A stretch of DNA of 64,000 nucleotides from contig NZ_CP042266.1 in the NCBI RefSeq assembly GCF_007856155.1, positions 124,001 through 188,000 of the forward strand, in the 5' to 3' direction. The DNA is from Streptomyces qinzhouensis (GTDB lineage: Bacteria > Actinomycetota > Actinomycetes > Streptomycetales > Streptomycetaceae). The position numbers and the translations under genes are program-made. Position 1 is the stretch's first letter; the number at the start of each line of letters is the position of its first letter. Below, one piece after another: positions 50,101 to 55,243 of the stretch. The notes under the pieces are model-generated. The model saw only the letters and a list, made by a program, of their open reading frames with translations. It did not search any database and was not told where the DNA came from.

Positions 50101-50422
50101 CGTCAAAGTCCACGGCGTCGTAAACGAAGCCGCCTTCCCGCACATAGGAACGGCCGGACCGGTCCGACTCTCCGCCGAACTCCTCCTCGAACGCCTCCCA
50201 GCCACGGTCGGTCGGGAATCCGGAAATCGCGTCCGTACCGTTGGTCAGCAGCTCCCAGAACTGCTCGGGCCCCCGCACATCACCAGGGAAACGGCAGCCC
50301 ATCCCGACGATCGCGATCGGCTCACGAGCGCCGGATTCCAGCTTCCTGACCCGTTCCCGGGCCTCGTAATGATCGGCCGCCAACTTCTTCAGAGTCTCGA
50401 GCAACTTCTTGTTGTCAGCCAC
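27512..50422 (-). CDS. Type I PKS-B: five KS-AT-KR-ACP modules
   Basis: 7636 residues from GTG 50422, which has a textbook AAGGAGGAG site at 50428-50436; an in-frame ATG 12 codons earlier lacks one. Residues 1-33 are a coiled-coil docking helix (DNKKLLETLKKLAADHYEARE). KS domains start near residues 34, 1536, 3082, 4562 and 6084. Each module is KS-AT-KR-ACP, 20 domains in total. All KS Cys/His/His residues are present, all ATs carry YASH (methylmalonyl), and all KRs have Ser-Tyr-Asn. Modules B1, B3 and B5 have A2-type KRs and B2 and B4 A1-type KRs. The C-terminal about 110 residues form a docking domain ending in an acidic tail (LLEEELDDPDFD) that should pair with the basic N-terminal helix of PKS-C. 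Starts 45 bp after PKS-A. Confidence 0.96.
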   Translation of the reverse strand: MADNKKLLETLKKLAADHYEARERVRKLESGAREPIAIVGMGCRFPGDVRGPEQFWELLTNGTDAISGFPTDRGWEAFEEEFGGESDRSGRSYVREGGFVYDAVDFDAGFFGINPREALAMDPQQRLLLETAWEAIERAGLAPSALHGSATGVFIGASGSGYENILPPDDQSLDGYRLTGTVSSVISGRISYVLGLTGPAVTVDTACSSSLVALHQAVTALRGGECTMALAGGVAVMTAPGAFMEFSEQGGMASSGRSKAFSDGADGIGWGEGAGVVLLERLSDARRNGHQVLAVIRGSAVNQDGASNGLSAPNGPSQRRVIRAALANAQLSAADIDAVEAHGTGTSLGDPIEAGALLATYGQERPGEDRPLWLGSVKSNIGHLQCAAGVTGVIKMVLALQHGHLPRTLHAETPSSHIDWSAGNVQLLQEPREWLPDDERPRRAGVSAFGVSGTNVHVILEETPAAVEEPQSDPDTEPDSAPAPAAEGQPIPPVFASGLPAWLVSGHSAAALAGQAGRLREHVVARPDVPVEGVAWSLATGRSMFEHRAVILGAERDELLAGLVAVATGRPTAGVVTGEVAPGGIGRTVFVFPGQGSQWVGMGRELADASPVFAAKLAECAAALEPFVEWELDEVLAGRHGFEAADVVQPALWAVMVSLAAVWRAAGVEPDAVVGHSQGEIAAAAVAGILSLEDAAKVVALRSRTLAVLAGRGGMLSVAESVDAVRERIAGFGDRLSVAAVNGPSATVVSGEPEALRELQDSCGTSVRTRMIPVDYASHGPQVDELHDDILTALDGITPRPAQIPMVSAMSGESLAGPEMDAGYWYASLREPVEFDRAVRILADAGHGVFVETSPHPVLIQAIADSLEDRNPVTVGSLRRDDGGPERLLTSLAEAFAGGVTVDWTALLGAATTVELPTYAFQHRRFWPEIREIKRAAWSGDDWRYRITWQLSEMNSAVPALSGIWLLVGEDPDAPAIAEALSGHGAEVVTVAGPEGLDAAALTGVSGVVSLLALDETPDAEYPWVPRGTAATVDLVQAVHRSGAAVPVWVLTRGAVQTGAGEVTTNPAQTAVWGLGRAVGLERPELWGGLVDLPAELDTRTGSHLVSVLAQSGEDQVALRQQGVFVRRLVRAEARRTEARRTEVKKWSPRGTVLLTGGTGSIGVSIGVWLAEQNAPRVVLTSRSGPSAPGVAALAASVANGGTDVEVISCDLGVPGQVSGMVSWIEESGPALSTVLHSANLPYLARVEDTEHEGLAAALGAKAAGAVHLDQATAGLDIDEFVLFSSISATWGSNDHGAYAAGNSFLDGFAEARRARGLPATSIAWGVWDTRDWDAVDAAMEQGAGAVTPSRLRRQGMNFLDTDRALTVLGEILTEDETFIAIADVEWDRFAPVFRVARPRPLLDTIPEAREDTDPVEQADSPAAGRGEYASLLAAMSVAERRRTVIELVRTHATAVLGHDSTDEIPAERAFRDVGYDSLTAVELRNRLNTAAGVRLPSTVVFDHPNPTALAEEILTRLLGNASQQVTTLVVQAPTEPIAIVGMGCRYPGGVRSPEELWNLLATGGDAISGFPADRGWDAEALFDPDPDAEGSTYVTEGGFVHDAADFDADFFGISPREALAMDPQQRLLLETSWEAIERAGIDPASLKGSGTGVFIGAAASGYIAVASSDPEAEAHLITGNALSVLSGRISYTLGLVGPAVSVDTACSSSLVALHQAVTALRGGECTMALAGGVMVMADPMEFVGFSRMRVLASDGRCKAFAEGADGMGIAEGAGMLMLERLSDARRNGHRVLGVIRGSAVNQDGASNGLSAPNGPSQQRVIRAALANAQLSAADVDAVEAHGTGTELGDPIEAGALLATYGEERPHEEQPLWIGSVKSNIGHAQQAAGIAGVIKMVLALQHSHLPQTLYAETPSSHVDWSTGNVQLLQEAREWPAGERPRRAGVSAFGISGTNAHVILEEAPAEDETATDRSGSPDRLGSPDRPERPERLEPVSETGVGPALPILAPTVPAWLVSGRGAAALAGQASRLREHTAARPDAPVGDVAWSLATSRSVFDHRAVVIGAEHDELLAGLTALATEQPAAGVVTGEVAPGGIGRTVFVFPGHGSQWVGMGRELAETSPVFAARLAECAAALKPFVDWELNDVLAGRHDFAAADVLQPAVWAVTVSLAAVWQAAGVEPDAVVGHSLGEIAAATVAGVLSLADGAKVAGLRARALRTLDGRGGMLSVAEPADVVRERIAGFGDRLSVAAVNGPSATVLSGDNDALDEFVAACPEGVRTSRIPIDYASHSAQVEELRDDILAALADVAPGRARIPVLSAMSGEWLTGPEMDAGYWYASLREPVEFGRAVRVLGETGHGVFVETSAHPALTHAVVSNLEDRDPVAVGTLRRDNGGAERLLTSLAEAYVRGVPVQWSAVLGDGATVELPTYAFQHRHFWPRPVEPSTAAMSGSTPAEAGFWAAVEQGDADTLAELLGVDAAETALGALTDWRRRERADATVADWRYRVAWTPVTESEAALSGKWLIVGDGTDTDAVAALLAERGAEVVTVTGPDRLTSGDVADVTGVVSTLALSEGAHPEHPVVPAGLMATIELIRALSDAEVPAPLWVLTRGAVGTGTSEPAVNLTQAPVWGLGVTAGLELAGRWGGLIDLPPVMDTRTNARLVSVLADGSEDQVALRPRGILGRRLERAGRPVVRDTWAPSGTVLVTGGTSGVGAITARWAADRGATRTVLTSRSGPGAAGVADLAAALARTGSTVEVVACDAADRDAVTGLLEWIDASGTELSSVMHAAGLGDGGPVQDIEAPVLARLLSAKAGGAALLDELTADRELDAFVFFSSGAAAWGSGGLSAYAAANAYLDALCDNRRSRGLAATSIAWGVWAGVGMAASEGGERLLAYGMEGIDAERGMRILGQALDADESSLAVAGFDWEKFVPTYTLYRPSPFLSALPEVRAVLAAEAGTDTGTEAKAGGSELAIRLRSMSSSEQRQSLTELVRGHAAAVLGHESAEAVPPQRAFKDLGFDSVGAVELRNRLSTAAGVRLPSTLVFDYPNAAALAEFIRGELVGTAETESAVRVVAAAGGEPIAIVGMGCRYPGDVRGPEQFWDLLTNGTDAISGFPTDRGWEAFEEEFGFGRAYAREGGFVYDAAKFDADFFGISPREALAMDPQQRLLLETSWEAIERAGLAPSSLHGSATGVFIGASGSGYESTLPPHDPTLDGYRLTGTVSSVASGRISYVLGLTGPAMTVDTACSSSLVALHQAVTALRGGECTMALAGGVAVMTSPGAFMEFSKQGGMASSARCKAFSDGADGIVWGEGAGMVLLERLSDARRNGHQVLAVIRGSAVNQDGASNGLSAPNGPSQRRVIRAALANAQVSAADVDVVEAHGTGTSLGDPIEAGALLATYGQERPAEDRPLWLGSVKTNIGHTQQAAGIAGVIKMVLAMRHGTLPRTLYAEEPSSHVDWSAGNVRLLEEPREWPAGDRPRRAGVSAFGISGTNVHVILEETPAAVEAPEPEGRPDLPVLEPGLPAWLVSGHSKAALAGQAGRLREHVVARPEAPVGDVAWSLATSRSVFEHRAIVLGTEREELLAGLVAVATGQPAPGVVTGRVDPGGIGRTAFVFPGQGSQWVGMGRELADASPVFAAKLAECAAALEPFVEWELDEVLAGRHGFEAADVVQPALWAVMVSLAAVWRAAGVEPDAVVGHSQGEIAAAVVAGILSLEDAARVVALRSRTLAVLAGRGGMLSIAEPVDAVRERIAGFGDRLSVAAVNGPSATVVSGEPEALRELQDSCGTSVRTRMIPVDYASHGPQVDELRDDILAALEGITPRPAEIPMVSAMSGEWLSGPEMDAGYWYASLREPVEFDRAIGVLGEAGHGVFVEASPHPVLTSAIADSLEDRDPVTVGSLRRDDGNAERLLTSLAEAYVRGVTVDWTAVLTGGSKVELPTYAFQQRRFWPEIPEVKRSGWSVDDWRYRITWQPSDTSGAVPALTGTWLLVGDDPDAPAIAEALSGHGAEVVTVAGPEELDTSVLSGVSGVVSLLALDETPDAEYPWVPRGTAATVELIQAVHRSEIAVPVWLLTRGAVQTGTGEVTTSPGQTAVWGLGRAVGLERPELWGGLVDLPAEFTDLSAAGLVSVLAGGREDQVALRPAGVFLRRLVHAEARRTEAKKWSPRGTVLLTGGTGAIGVSIGVWLAEQNTQRVVLTSRSGPAAPDVAALAASVANTGTDVEVVSCDLGVPGQVNGMVSWIQESGPALSTVLHSANLPYLAWVENTEREGLAAALGAKATGAVHLDQATTGLEIDEFILFSSISATWGSNDHGAYAAGNSFLDGFAEARRARGLPATSIAWGVWDNRDWDAVDAVMEQGAGAVTPSRLRRQGMNALKTDRALTALGEILTEDETFIAIADVEWEKFAPVFRAARPRPLLDTIPEAQEELGPIRSAGAETAERGEYASLLAAMSVAERRRTVIELVRSHASAVLGHESADEIDATRAFRDVGFDSLTAVELRNQLNTVTGTRLPSTVVFDHPNPTALAEEILTELFGSASAGPEQTVTVTAAAPSEPIAIVGMGCRYPGGVSSPEELWQLIAAGGDAISGFPADRGWDGEALFDPDPDAEGSTYVLEGGFITAAGNFDADFFGISPREALAMDPQQRLLLETSWEAIERAGIDPASLKGSGTGVFVGATTSGYLGATMDTAGAEAHLITGNALSVLSGRISYTLGLVGPAVSVDTACSSSLVALHQAAQALRSGECTMALAGGVMVMADPSEFVGFSRMRALSSDGRCKAFGDDADGMGMAEGAGMVLLERLSDARRNGHQVLAVIRGSAVNQDGASNGLSAPNGPSQRRVIRAALANAQLSAADVDAVEAHGTGTELGDPIEAGALLATYGQERPDDRPLWLGSVKSNIGHAQQAAGVAGVIKMVLALQHGHLPRTLHAQTPSSHVDWSAGDVRLLQEPCEWLPGDDRPRRAGVSAFGISGTNAHVILEEAPAEDETPVAEVPGAAPPKVLSSTVPAWLVSGRSAGALAGQAGRLREHVVARPDAPVEGVAWSLATGRSVFEHRAIVLGTGRDELLAGLVSVATGQPAPGVVTGEVAPGSIGRTVFVFPGQGSQWVGMGRELAETSPVFAARLAECATALEPFVEWELDEVLAGRHGFEAADVVQPALWAVMVSLAAVWRAAGVEPDAVVGHSQGEIAAAAVAGILSLEDAAKVVALRSRTLAVLAGRGGMLSIAEPVDAVRERIAGFGDRLSVAAVNGPSATVVSGEPEALRELADMCGSSVRTRMIPVDYASHGPQVDELRDDILTALDGITPRPAEIPMVSAMSGDWLSGPEMDAGYWYASLREPVEFDRAIGVLGEAGHGVFVEASPHPVLTSAIADSLEDRDPITVGSLRRDDGNAERLLTSLAEAYVRGVTVDWTTILPGGATVELPTYAFQHRHYWPDAQPSDAREVIESDSEFWAAIEGGDLEELAATLNVDGGRLGEMLPALAEYRRRSQADASVADWRYRVTWTPVAESGAVLSGTWLVVGEGTDAEAVAAVLAGRGAEVVTVTGPDQLVSGDAAEVAGVVSTLALGAELLAGDGIVSAGLAATVELVRALGVAGVSAPLWVLTRGAVGTGAGDPVVSPVQAQVWGLGVVAGLELAGRWGGLIDLPTALDTRAGARLVSVLADGGEDQVAIRPAGILSRRLEHASRPAVRDQWTPNGTVLVTGGTSGVGGISAGWAAVERGAVRVVLTSRSGPAADGVAALAGSIAAAGTTVDVIAADIADRGATSALLEWIDTSGAALSSVFHAASVGARIPVEEVGADDLSYVLSAKAGGAALLDELTTDRELDAFVLFSSGAGTWGSGGLSAYAAANAYLDALCGHRRSRGLAATSIAWGLWAGIGMAAGSGGDRLLDFGMEGIAPERGMRALGQVLDAHEGVLAVAGFDWPQFVPTYTLRRPSPFLSALPEVRAVLAAEAGTDTGSETNVGGSELAVRLRGMSSGEQRQSLTELVRGHAAAVLGHESAEAVPPQRAFKDLGFDSVGAVELRNRLSTAAGVRLPSTLVFDYPNAAALAEFIRGELVGTAETESAVRVVAAAGGEPIAIVGMGCRYPGDVRGPEQFWDLLTNGTDAISGFPTDRGWEAFEEEFGGKTARSGRSYVREGGFVYDMADFDPGFFGINPREALAMDPQQRLLLETSWEAIERAGLAPSSLHGSATGVFIGASGSGYESTLPSDDPSLDGYRLTGSVSAVVSGRISYVLGLTGPAVTVDTACSSSLVALHQAAQALRSGECTMALAGGVTVMTSPGAFLEFSEQGGMASSGRSKAFSDDADGIGWGEGAGVVLLERLSDARRNGHQVLAVIRGSAVNQDGASNGLSAPNGPSQRRVIRAALANAQVSAADVDVVEAHGTGTSLGDPIEAGALLATYGQGRPDDRPLWLGSVKSNIGHLQTAAGVAGVIKMVLALQHGHLPQTLHADTPSSHIDWSAGNVRLLQEPREWPAGDRPRRAGVSAFGVSGTNVHVILEETPAAVEAPEPEGRPGLPVLAPGLPAWLVSGHSKAALAGQAGRLREHVVARPEAPVGDMAWSLATSRSVLEHRAIVLGTEREELLAGLVSVATGQPAPGLVTGRVDPGGIGRTAFVFPGQGSQWVGMGRELAETSPVFAARLAECARALAPHTGWELDEVLAGRHGFEAADVVQPALWAVMVSLAAVWRAAGVEPDAVVGHSQGEIAAAAVAGILSLDDAAKVVALRSRTLAVLAGRGGMLSVAEPVGAVRERIAPFGDRLSVAAVNGPSATVVSGEPEALRELQDSCGTSVRTRLIPVDYASHGPQVDELHDDILTALDGITPRPAQIPMVSAMSGEWLTGPEMDAGYWYASLREPVEFDRAIGVLGEAGHGVFIETSPHPVLTSAIADSLEDRDPITVGSLRRDDGNAERLLTSLAEAFVGGVAVDWASVLERGTTVELPTYAFQRRRFWPEAPASKRVGRSGDDWRYRITWQPSDTSGAVPALTGTWLLVGEDPDAPAIAEALSGHGAEVVTVAGPEELDTSVLSGLSGVVSLLALDESPDAEYPWVPRGTAATVELIQAVHRSEIAVPVWVLTRGAVQTGTGEVTTSPGQTAIWGLGRAVGLERPELWGGLVDLPTEFTDQTAAHLISALAGGREDQVALRQQGVFLRRLVRAEARRTEAKKWSPRGTVLLTGGTGSIGVTIGVWLAEQNAPRVVLTSRSGPAAPGVATLAASVANGGTDVEVVSCDLGVPGQVSGMVSWIQESGPALSTVLHSANLPYLARVEDTEHEGLAAALGAKAAGAVHLDQATDGLDIDEFILFSSISATWGSNDHGAYAAGNSFLDGFAEQRRARGLPATSIAWGVWDTRDWDAVDASMEQGAGAVTPSRLRRQGMNFLETDRALTALGEILTEDETFIAVADVEWKKFAPVFCAARPRPLLDTIPEAREDIQPAKQGDSEASGRGEYASRLATMSESERRRTVIELVRTHATAVLGHESTDEIDATRAFRDVGFDSLTAVELRNQLNAAAGVRLPSTVVFDHPNPTALAEEILTELFEHELVGHTAVLDEFERLAAGLTPPDEAARTEIVARLEALAQRFRALRSDQGPAGATVDAAEQQRALQEATADELFALLEEELDDPDFD
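32174..36739 (-). other. PKS-B module B4 (KS-AT-KR[A1]-ACP)
   Basis: HLITG-lineage KS, Cys codon 36224-36226. YASH AT. Dimerization element present (SEFWAAIEGGDLEELAATL) with a longer variant than in B2. KR Trp-GSGGLSA-Tyr (A1). ACP GFDSVGA. Confidence 0.9.
36740..41179 (-). other. PKS-B module B3 (KS-AT-KR[A2]-ACP)
   Basis: YRLTG-lineage KS with Cys codon 40673-40675; the third conserved motif reads KTNIGHTQ and SKQGGMASSAR, small departures from its sisters. YASH AT, A2-type KR (Trp-GSNDHGA-Tyr), no dimerization element, ACP GFDSLTA. Confidence 0.9.
41180..45817 (-). other. PKS-B module B2 (KS-AT-KR[A1]-ACP)
   Basis: HLITG-lineage KS, Cys codon 45302-45304. The AT is the most divergent methylmalonyl one in PKS-B: FPGHGSQW, GHSLGE instead of GHSQGE, motif IDYASH. 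A dimerization element (AGFWAAVEQGDADTLAELL) precedes the KR, which has Trp-GSGGLSA-Tyr (A1). ACP GFDSVGA. The KS-AT linker holds an SPDR/PERP repeat. Confidence 0.9.
45818..50422 (-). other. PKS-B module B1 (KS-AT-KR[A2]-ACP)
   Basis: YRLTG-lineage KS (GINPREAL, SEQGGMASSGR), Cys codon 49802-49804. Methylmalonyl AT (YASH 48086-48097). KR with Trp-GSNDHGA-Tyr (Trp and His of the A2 fingerprint) and LHSANLPYLA. No dimerization element. ACP GYDSLTA. Carries a 15-bp tandem duplication at 46994-47023 (EARRT twice). Confidence 0.9.
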
Positions 50423-50427
50423 GAAAA

Positions 50428-50436
50428 CTCCTCCTT
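50428..50436 (-). promoter_or_regulatory. Strong ribosome binding site that sets the PKS-B start
   Basis: AAGGAGGAG on the coding strand, 5 nt before GTG 50422. It decides for the GTG over the ATG at 50458. Confidence 0.9.
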
Positions 50437-50467
50437 GACGGTGCGCCTGCCTGACCACGAGTGATCA

Positions 50468-53400
50468 TCACGCGCCTCCGAATTCCTTGTTAATAAAGTC
50501 GAGCACCTCGTCGGCGGAGGCGTCGTCAAGATGCCCAGCCACGGTTTCTCTTCCGGTCTCGCCGGGGGCGGCGGATTCATTGGATCCACCGCCGCTCAAC
50601 CAGCGGGACAACATCGTCTGCATTCGTTCGGTGATGTCCTGGCGCGCATCGGCGCCGTCTTCGATTGACTCCAGCGCGGTGGCCAACCGGTCCAGAACCT
50701 CCAGCACGGAGCCGTCCGCCCCGCCCTCGGCCGTTCCCACGAGCTCCCCGCCGATGAACTCGGCGAGGGCGGCGGCGTTGGGGTAGTCGAAGACCAGCGT
50801 CGAGGGCAGCCGCACACCGGCCGCCTTGGACAGTCGGTTACGCAGTTCGACGGCGCCGACCGAGTCGAAGCCCAGGTCCTTGAACGCCCGCTGCGGCAGC
50901 ACGGCTTCCGCCGACTCGTGCCCGAGTACGGCCGCAGCATGATCCCGTACCAGTTGAGTGAGCAACTGCCGCTGATCGCCCGGCGACATGCCCCGCAGCC
51001 GGATGACCAGCTCAGAGGCGCCGACCTCGGCAACGGCCCCCGACTCGGTCTCCGCCGCCAGGACCTCCCGCACCTCGGGCAGGGCCGACAGGAACGGGCT
51101 CGGGCGGCGCAGGGTGTAGGTGGGGACGAACTGCGGCCAGTCGAACCCGGCGACCGCCAGTACGCCCTCATGCGCGTCCAGGACCTGGCCCAGGGCGCGC
51201 ATCCCGCGCTCCGGATCGATGCCCTCCATCCCGAAGTGCAGCAGACGCTCGCCGCCGCTCCCGGCGGCCATCCCGACGCCCGCCCACAGGCCCCAGGCGA
51301 TCGAGGTCGCCGCAAGACCACGAGAGCGGCGATGGTCGCACAGCGCGTCGAGGTAGGCATTCGCCGCCCCGTAGGCGCTCAGCCCACCACTGCCCCAGGT
51401 CCCCGCACCGGAAGAGAAGAGGACAAACGCGTCGAGTTCCCGGTCTGCGGTCAGCTCGTCCAGCACCGTCGCACCGCCCGCCTTGGCCGACAGGACATAC
51501 GACAGGTCGTCCGCGCCGACCTCCTCCACCGGTATCCGGGCACCCACACCCGCCGCGTGCACCACCGACGACAGGGCGGGCCCAGTAGCATCGATCCACT
51601 CCAGCAGCGCACCCGTCGCGCCACGGTCCGCGATATCGGCGGCCACGACATCGACCGCTGTTCCGGCGGCGGCGATCGACCCCGCCAGAGCGGCGACCCC
51701 GTCAGCGGCCGGACCCGACCTGCTCGTCAGCACCACCCGCACCGCACCACGCTCGACAGCAGCCCAGCCGGCGGTGATCCCGCCGACCCCACTCGTGCCA
51801 CCCGTCACCAGCACGGTGCCGTTCGGGGTCCACTGATCACGTACGGCCGGGCGGGAGGCGCGCTCCAACCGCCGGCCGAGAATCCCGGCCGGACGGATCG
51901 CAACCTGATCCTCACCGCCGTCGGCCAGCACCGACACCAACCGGGCACCGGCGCGTGAATCCAGCGCCGTTGGCAGGTCGATCAGGCCGCCCCAGCGTCC
52001 GGCGAGTTCGAGTCCGGCCACCACCCCCAAGCCCCACACCTGCGCCTGAACCGGACTGACCACCGGATCACCCGCACCCGTACCCACCGCACCCCGGGTC
52101 AGGACCCACAGCGGAGCGGATACCCCGGCATCGCCCAGGGCCCGTACCAGCTCAACCGTCGCCGCCAGACCCGCCGAGACGATCCCGTCACCAGCGAGCA
52201 GCTCCGCACCCAACGCCAGTGTGGAGACCACACCCGCGACGTCGGCAACATCACCCAAGACGAGCTGGTCCGGGCCGGTGACGGTCACGACCTCGGCACC
52301 GCGCCCCGCCAGAACCGCCGTAACGGCCTCCGCATCCGCGCCCTCGCCGACCACCAGCCACGTACCCGACAGCACCGCTTCGGACTCCGCGACCGGAGTC
52401 CATGTCACGCGGTAACGCCAGTCCGCGACGGACGCGTCAGCACGTTCCCGACGACGCCAGTCGGTCAACGCCCCCAGAGCCGACTCGGCCGCGTCCACAC
52501 CCAGGAGCTGTGCGAGCGTGCCCGCATCGCCCTGTTCAACGGCCGCCCAGAAACCGGCTTCCGCAGGCGTGCTCCCCGACACCGCCGCCGTCGACGGCTC
52601 CACCGGCCGCGGCCAGAAGTGCCGGTGCTGGAAGGCATACGTAGGAAGCTCGACGCTGTCCCCGTCGGCCAGAATTGTTGTCCAGTCGACGGTCACACCG
52701 CGTACGTACGCCTCGGCGAGGGAGGTCAGGAGTCGTTCGGCGTTGCCGTCGTCGCGGCGGAGGCTGCCCACCGTGACCGGGTCACGGTCCTCCAGACTGT
52801 CCGCGATCGCGGACGTGAGCACCGGATGCGGGGAGGCCTCGACGAACACCCCGTGACCCGCCTCGGCCAGGATGCGGACCGCGCGGTCGAACTCCACCGG
52901 CTCGCGCAGGGAGGCGTACCAGTACCCGGCATCCATCTCCGGACCGGTCAGCCACTCACCACTCATCGCCGACACCATCGGGATCTGTGCCGGGCGGGGG
53001 GTGATGCCGTCGAGGGCGGTGAGGATGTCGTCGCGGAGTTCGTCGACCTGGGGACCGTGGGAGGCGTAGTCCACCGGAATCAACCGGGTACGCACCGAGG
53101 TGCCGCAGGAGTCGGCAAGCTCACGCAGAGCTTCGGGCTCTCCGGAGACCACGGTCGCGGACGGGCCGTTGACCGCCGCGACCGAGAGACGGTCACCGAA
53201 GCCGGCGATCCGCTCCCGTACCGCATCCACAGACTCCGCGACCGACAGCATCCCGCCCCGGCCCGCCAGCACCGCCAGAGTGCGGGAGCGCAGCGCGACC
53301 ACCTTCGCCGCATCGTCAAGAGACAGAATCCCCGCCACCGCAGCGGCAGCGATCTCACCCTGCGAGTGGCCGACGACCGCATCCGGCTCGACACCGGCCG

Positions 53401-55243
53401 CCCGCCACACAGCGGCCAGCGACACCATGACCGCCCACAGAGCGGGCTGCACCACATCGGCGGCCTCGAAACCATGACGCCCTGCCAGGACGTCGTCCAG
53501 CTCCCAGTCCACATAGGGGGCGAGGGCACGGGCACATTCGGCGAGCCTCGCCGCGAATACGGGTGAGGTTTCGGCGAGTTCGCGGCCCATCCCGACCCAC
53601 TGACTGCCCTGGCCGGGGAACACGAACACCGTCCGCCCGATACCACCCGGGGCGACCTCGCCGGTCACCACACCGGGCGCGGGCTGATCAGTCGCGACCG
53701 ACACCAGCCCGGCGAGGAACGCATTCCGTTCGCTGCCCAGGATCACGGCACGGTGTTCGAACACCGACCGGCTCGTCGCCAGCGACCACGCCACACCCTC
53801 CACCGGCACATCCGGCCGGGCTACCACATGTTCCCGCAGACGACCCGCCTGACCGGCGAGCGCCCCCGCACTCCGCCCCGACACCAACCATGCCGGAAGA
53901 GGCGGTGCGAGAACCGGCTCCGGACGCTCGGGCCGGTCGGCGGCCGGCTCCTCCCCGGCCGGGGCCTCCTCAAGAATGACGTGCGCGTTGGTGCCGCTGA
54001 TCCCGAACGCGGAGACACCTGCCCGGCGCAGCCGCTCACCGGCAGGCCACTCCCGGGCCTCCTGTAGTAGCTGTACGTTCCCGGTCGACCAGTCCACATG
54101 CGAGGACGGGGTCTCGGCATACAGTGTCTGCGGCAAGTGGCTGTGCTGAAGCGCCAGCACCATCTTGATGACACCGGCGATACCGGCCGCCTGCTGAGCG
54201 TGCCCGATGTTGGACTTGACGGAGCCGAGCCACAGGGGCCGGTCCTCGCCGGGCCGCTCCTGACCGTAGGTCGCCAGCAGAGCACCGGCCTCGATCGGGT
54301 CACCGAGCGAGGTACCCGTACCGTGTGCCTCGACGACATCGACATCAGCCGCCGACACCTGCGCGTTGGCCAGTGCGGCGCGGATCACCCGGCGCTGCGA
54401 AGGACCGTTCGGTGCAGAGAGTCCGTTGGACGCGCCGTCCTGGTTGACCGCACTGCCCCGGATCACCGCCAGCACCTGATGACCGTTCCGCCGAGCGTCC
54501 GACAGCCGCTCCAAGAGCACCATGCCCGCGCCCTCGGCGATACCCATGCCGTCCGCGGTGTCGCCGAACGCCTTGCACCGGCCGTCCGAGGACAGGGCCC
54601 GCAACCGGGAGAAGCCCACGAACTCCATCGGGTCGGCCATCACCATCACGCCGCCGGCGAGTGCCATCGTGCACTCACCGGAGCGCAGCGCCTGAGCCGC
54701 CTGGTGCAGAGCGACCAGGGAGGAGGAGCAGGCCGTGTCCACCGATACCGCCGGACCGACCAGGCCCAGGGTGTAGGAAATCCGACCCGACAGCACACTC
54801 AGCGCGTTGCCCGTAATCAGATGTGCCTCGGCCTCCGGGTCGGCACTGGCCGCGTCGAGGTAACCAGAGGGGGCGGCGCCGACAAATACACCGATCCCCG
54901 AGCCCTTCAATGAAGTGGGAGAGATGCCCGCTCGTTCGATGGCTTCCCAGGACGTTTCCAGCAGCAGCCGCTGCTGGGGGTCCATCGCGAGGGCCTCACG
55001 CGGACTGATCCCGAAGAAGTCCGCGTCGAAGTTCCCCGCCCCGGTGACGAAGCCGCCTTCGACCACGTAGGTGGAGCCTTCGGCATCGGGGTCCGGGTCG
55101 AACAGGGCTTCGGTGTCCCAGCCGCGGTCGGCCGGGAACCCGGAGACCCCGTCACCACCGGCGGCGATGAGCTGCCAGAACTCTTCCGGGCTGTTTACTC
55201 CGCCGGGGTAGCGGCAGCCCATCCCGACGATCGCGATCGGCTC
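50468..55243 (-). other. PKS-A module A3 (KS-AT-KR[A1]-ACP) and C-terminal docking domain
   Basis: HLITG-lineage KS, Cys codon 54728-54730. YASH AT, dimerization element (AGTLAQLLGVDAAESALGAL), KR Trp-GSGGLSA-Tyr (A1), ACP GFDSVGA, then the docking helices and DFINKEFGGA end. Confidence 0.9.
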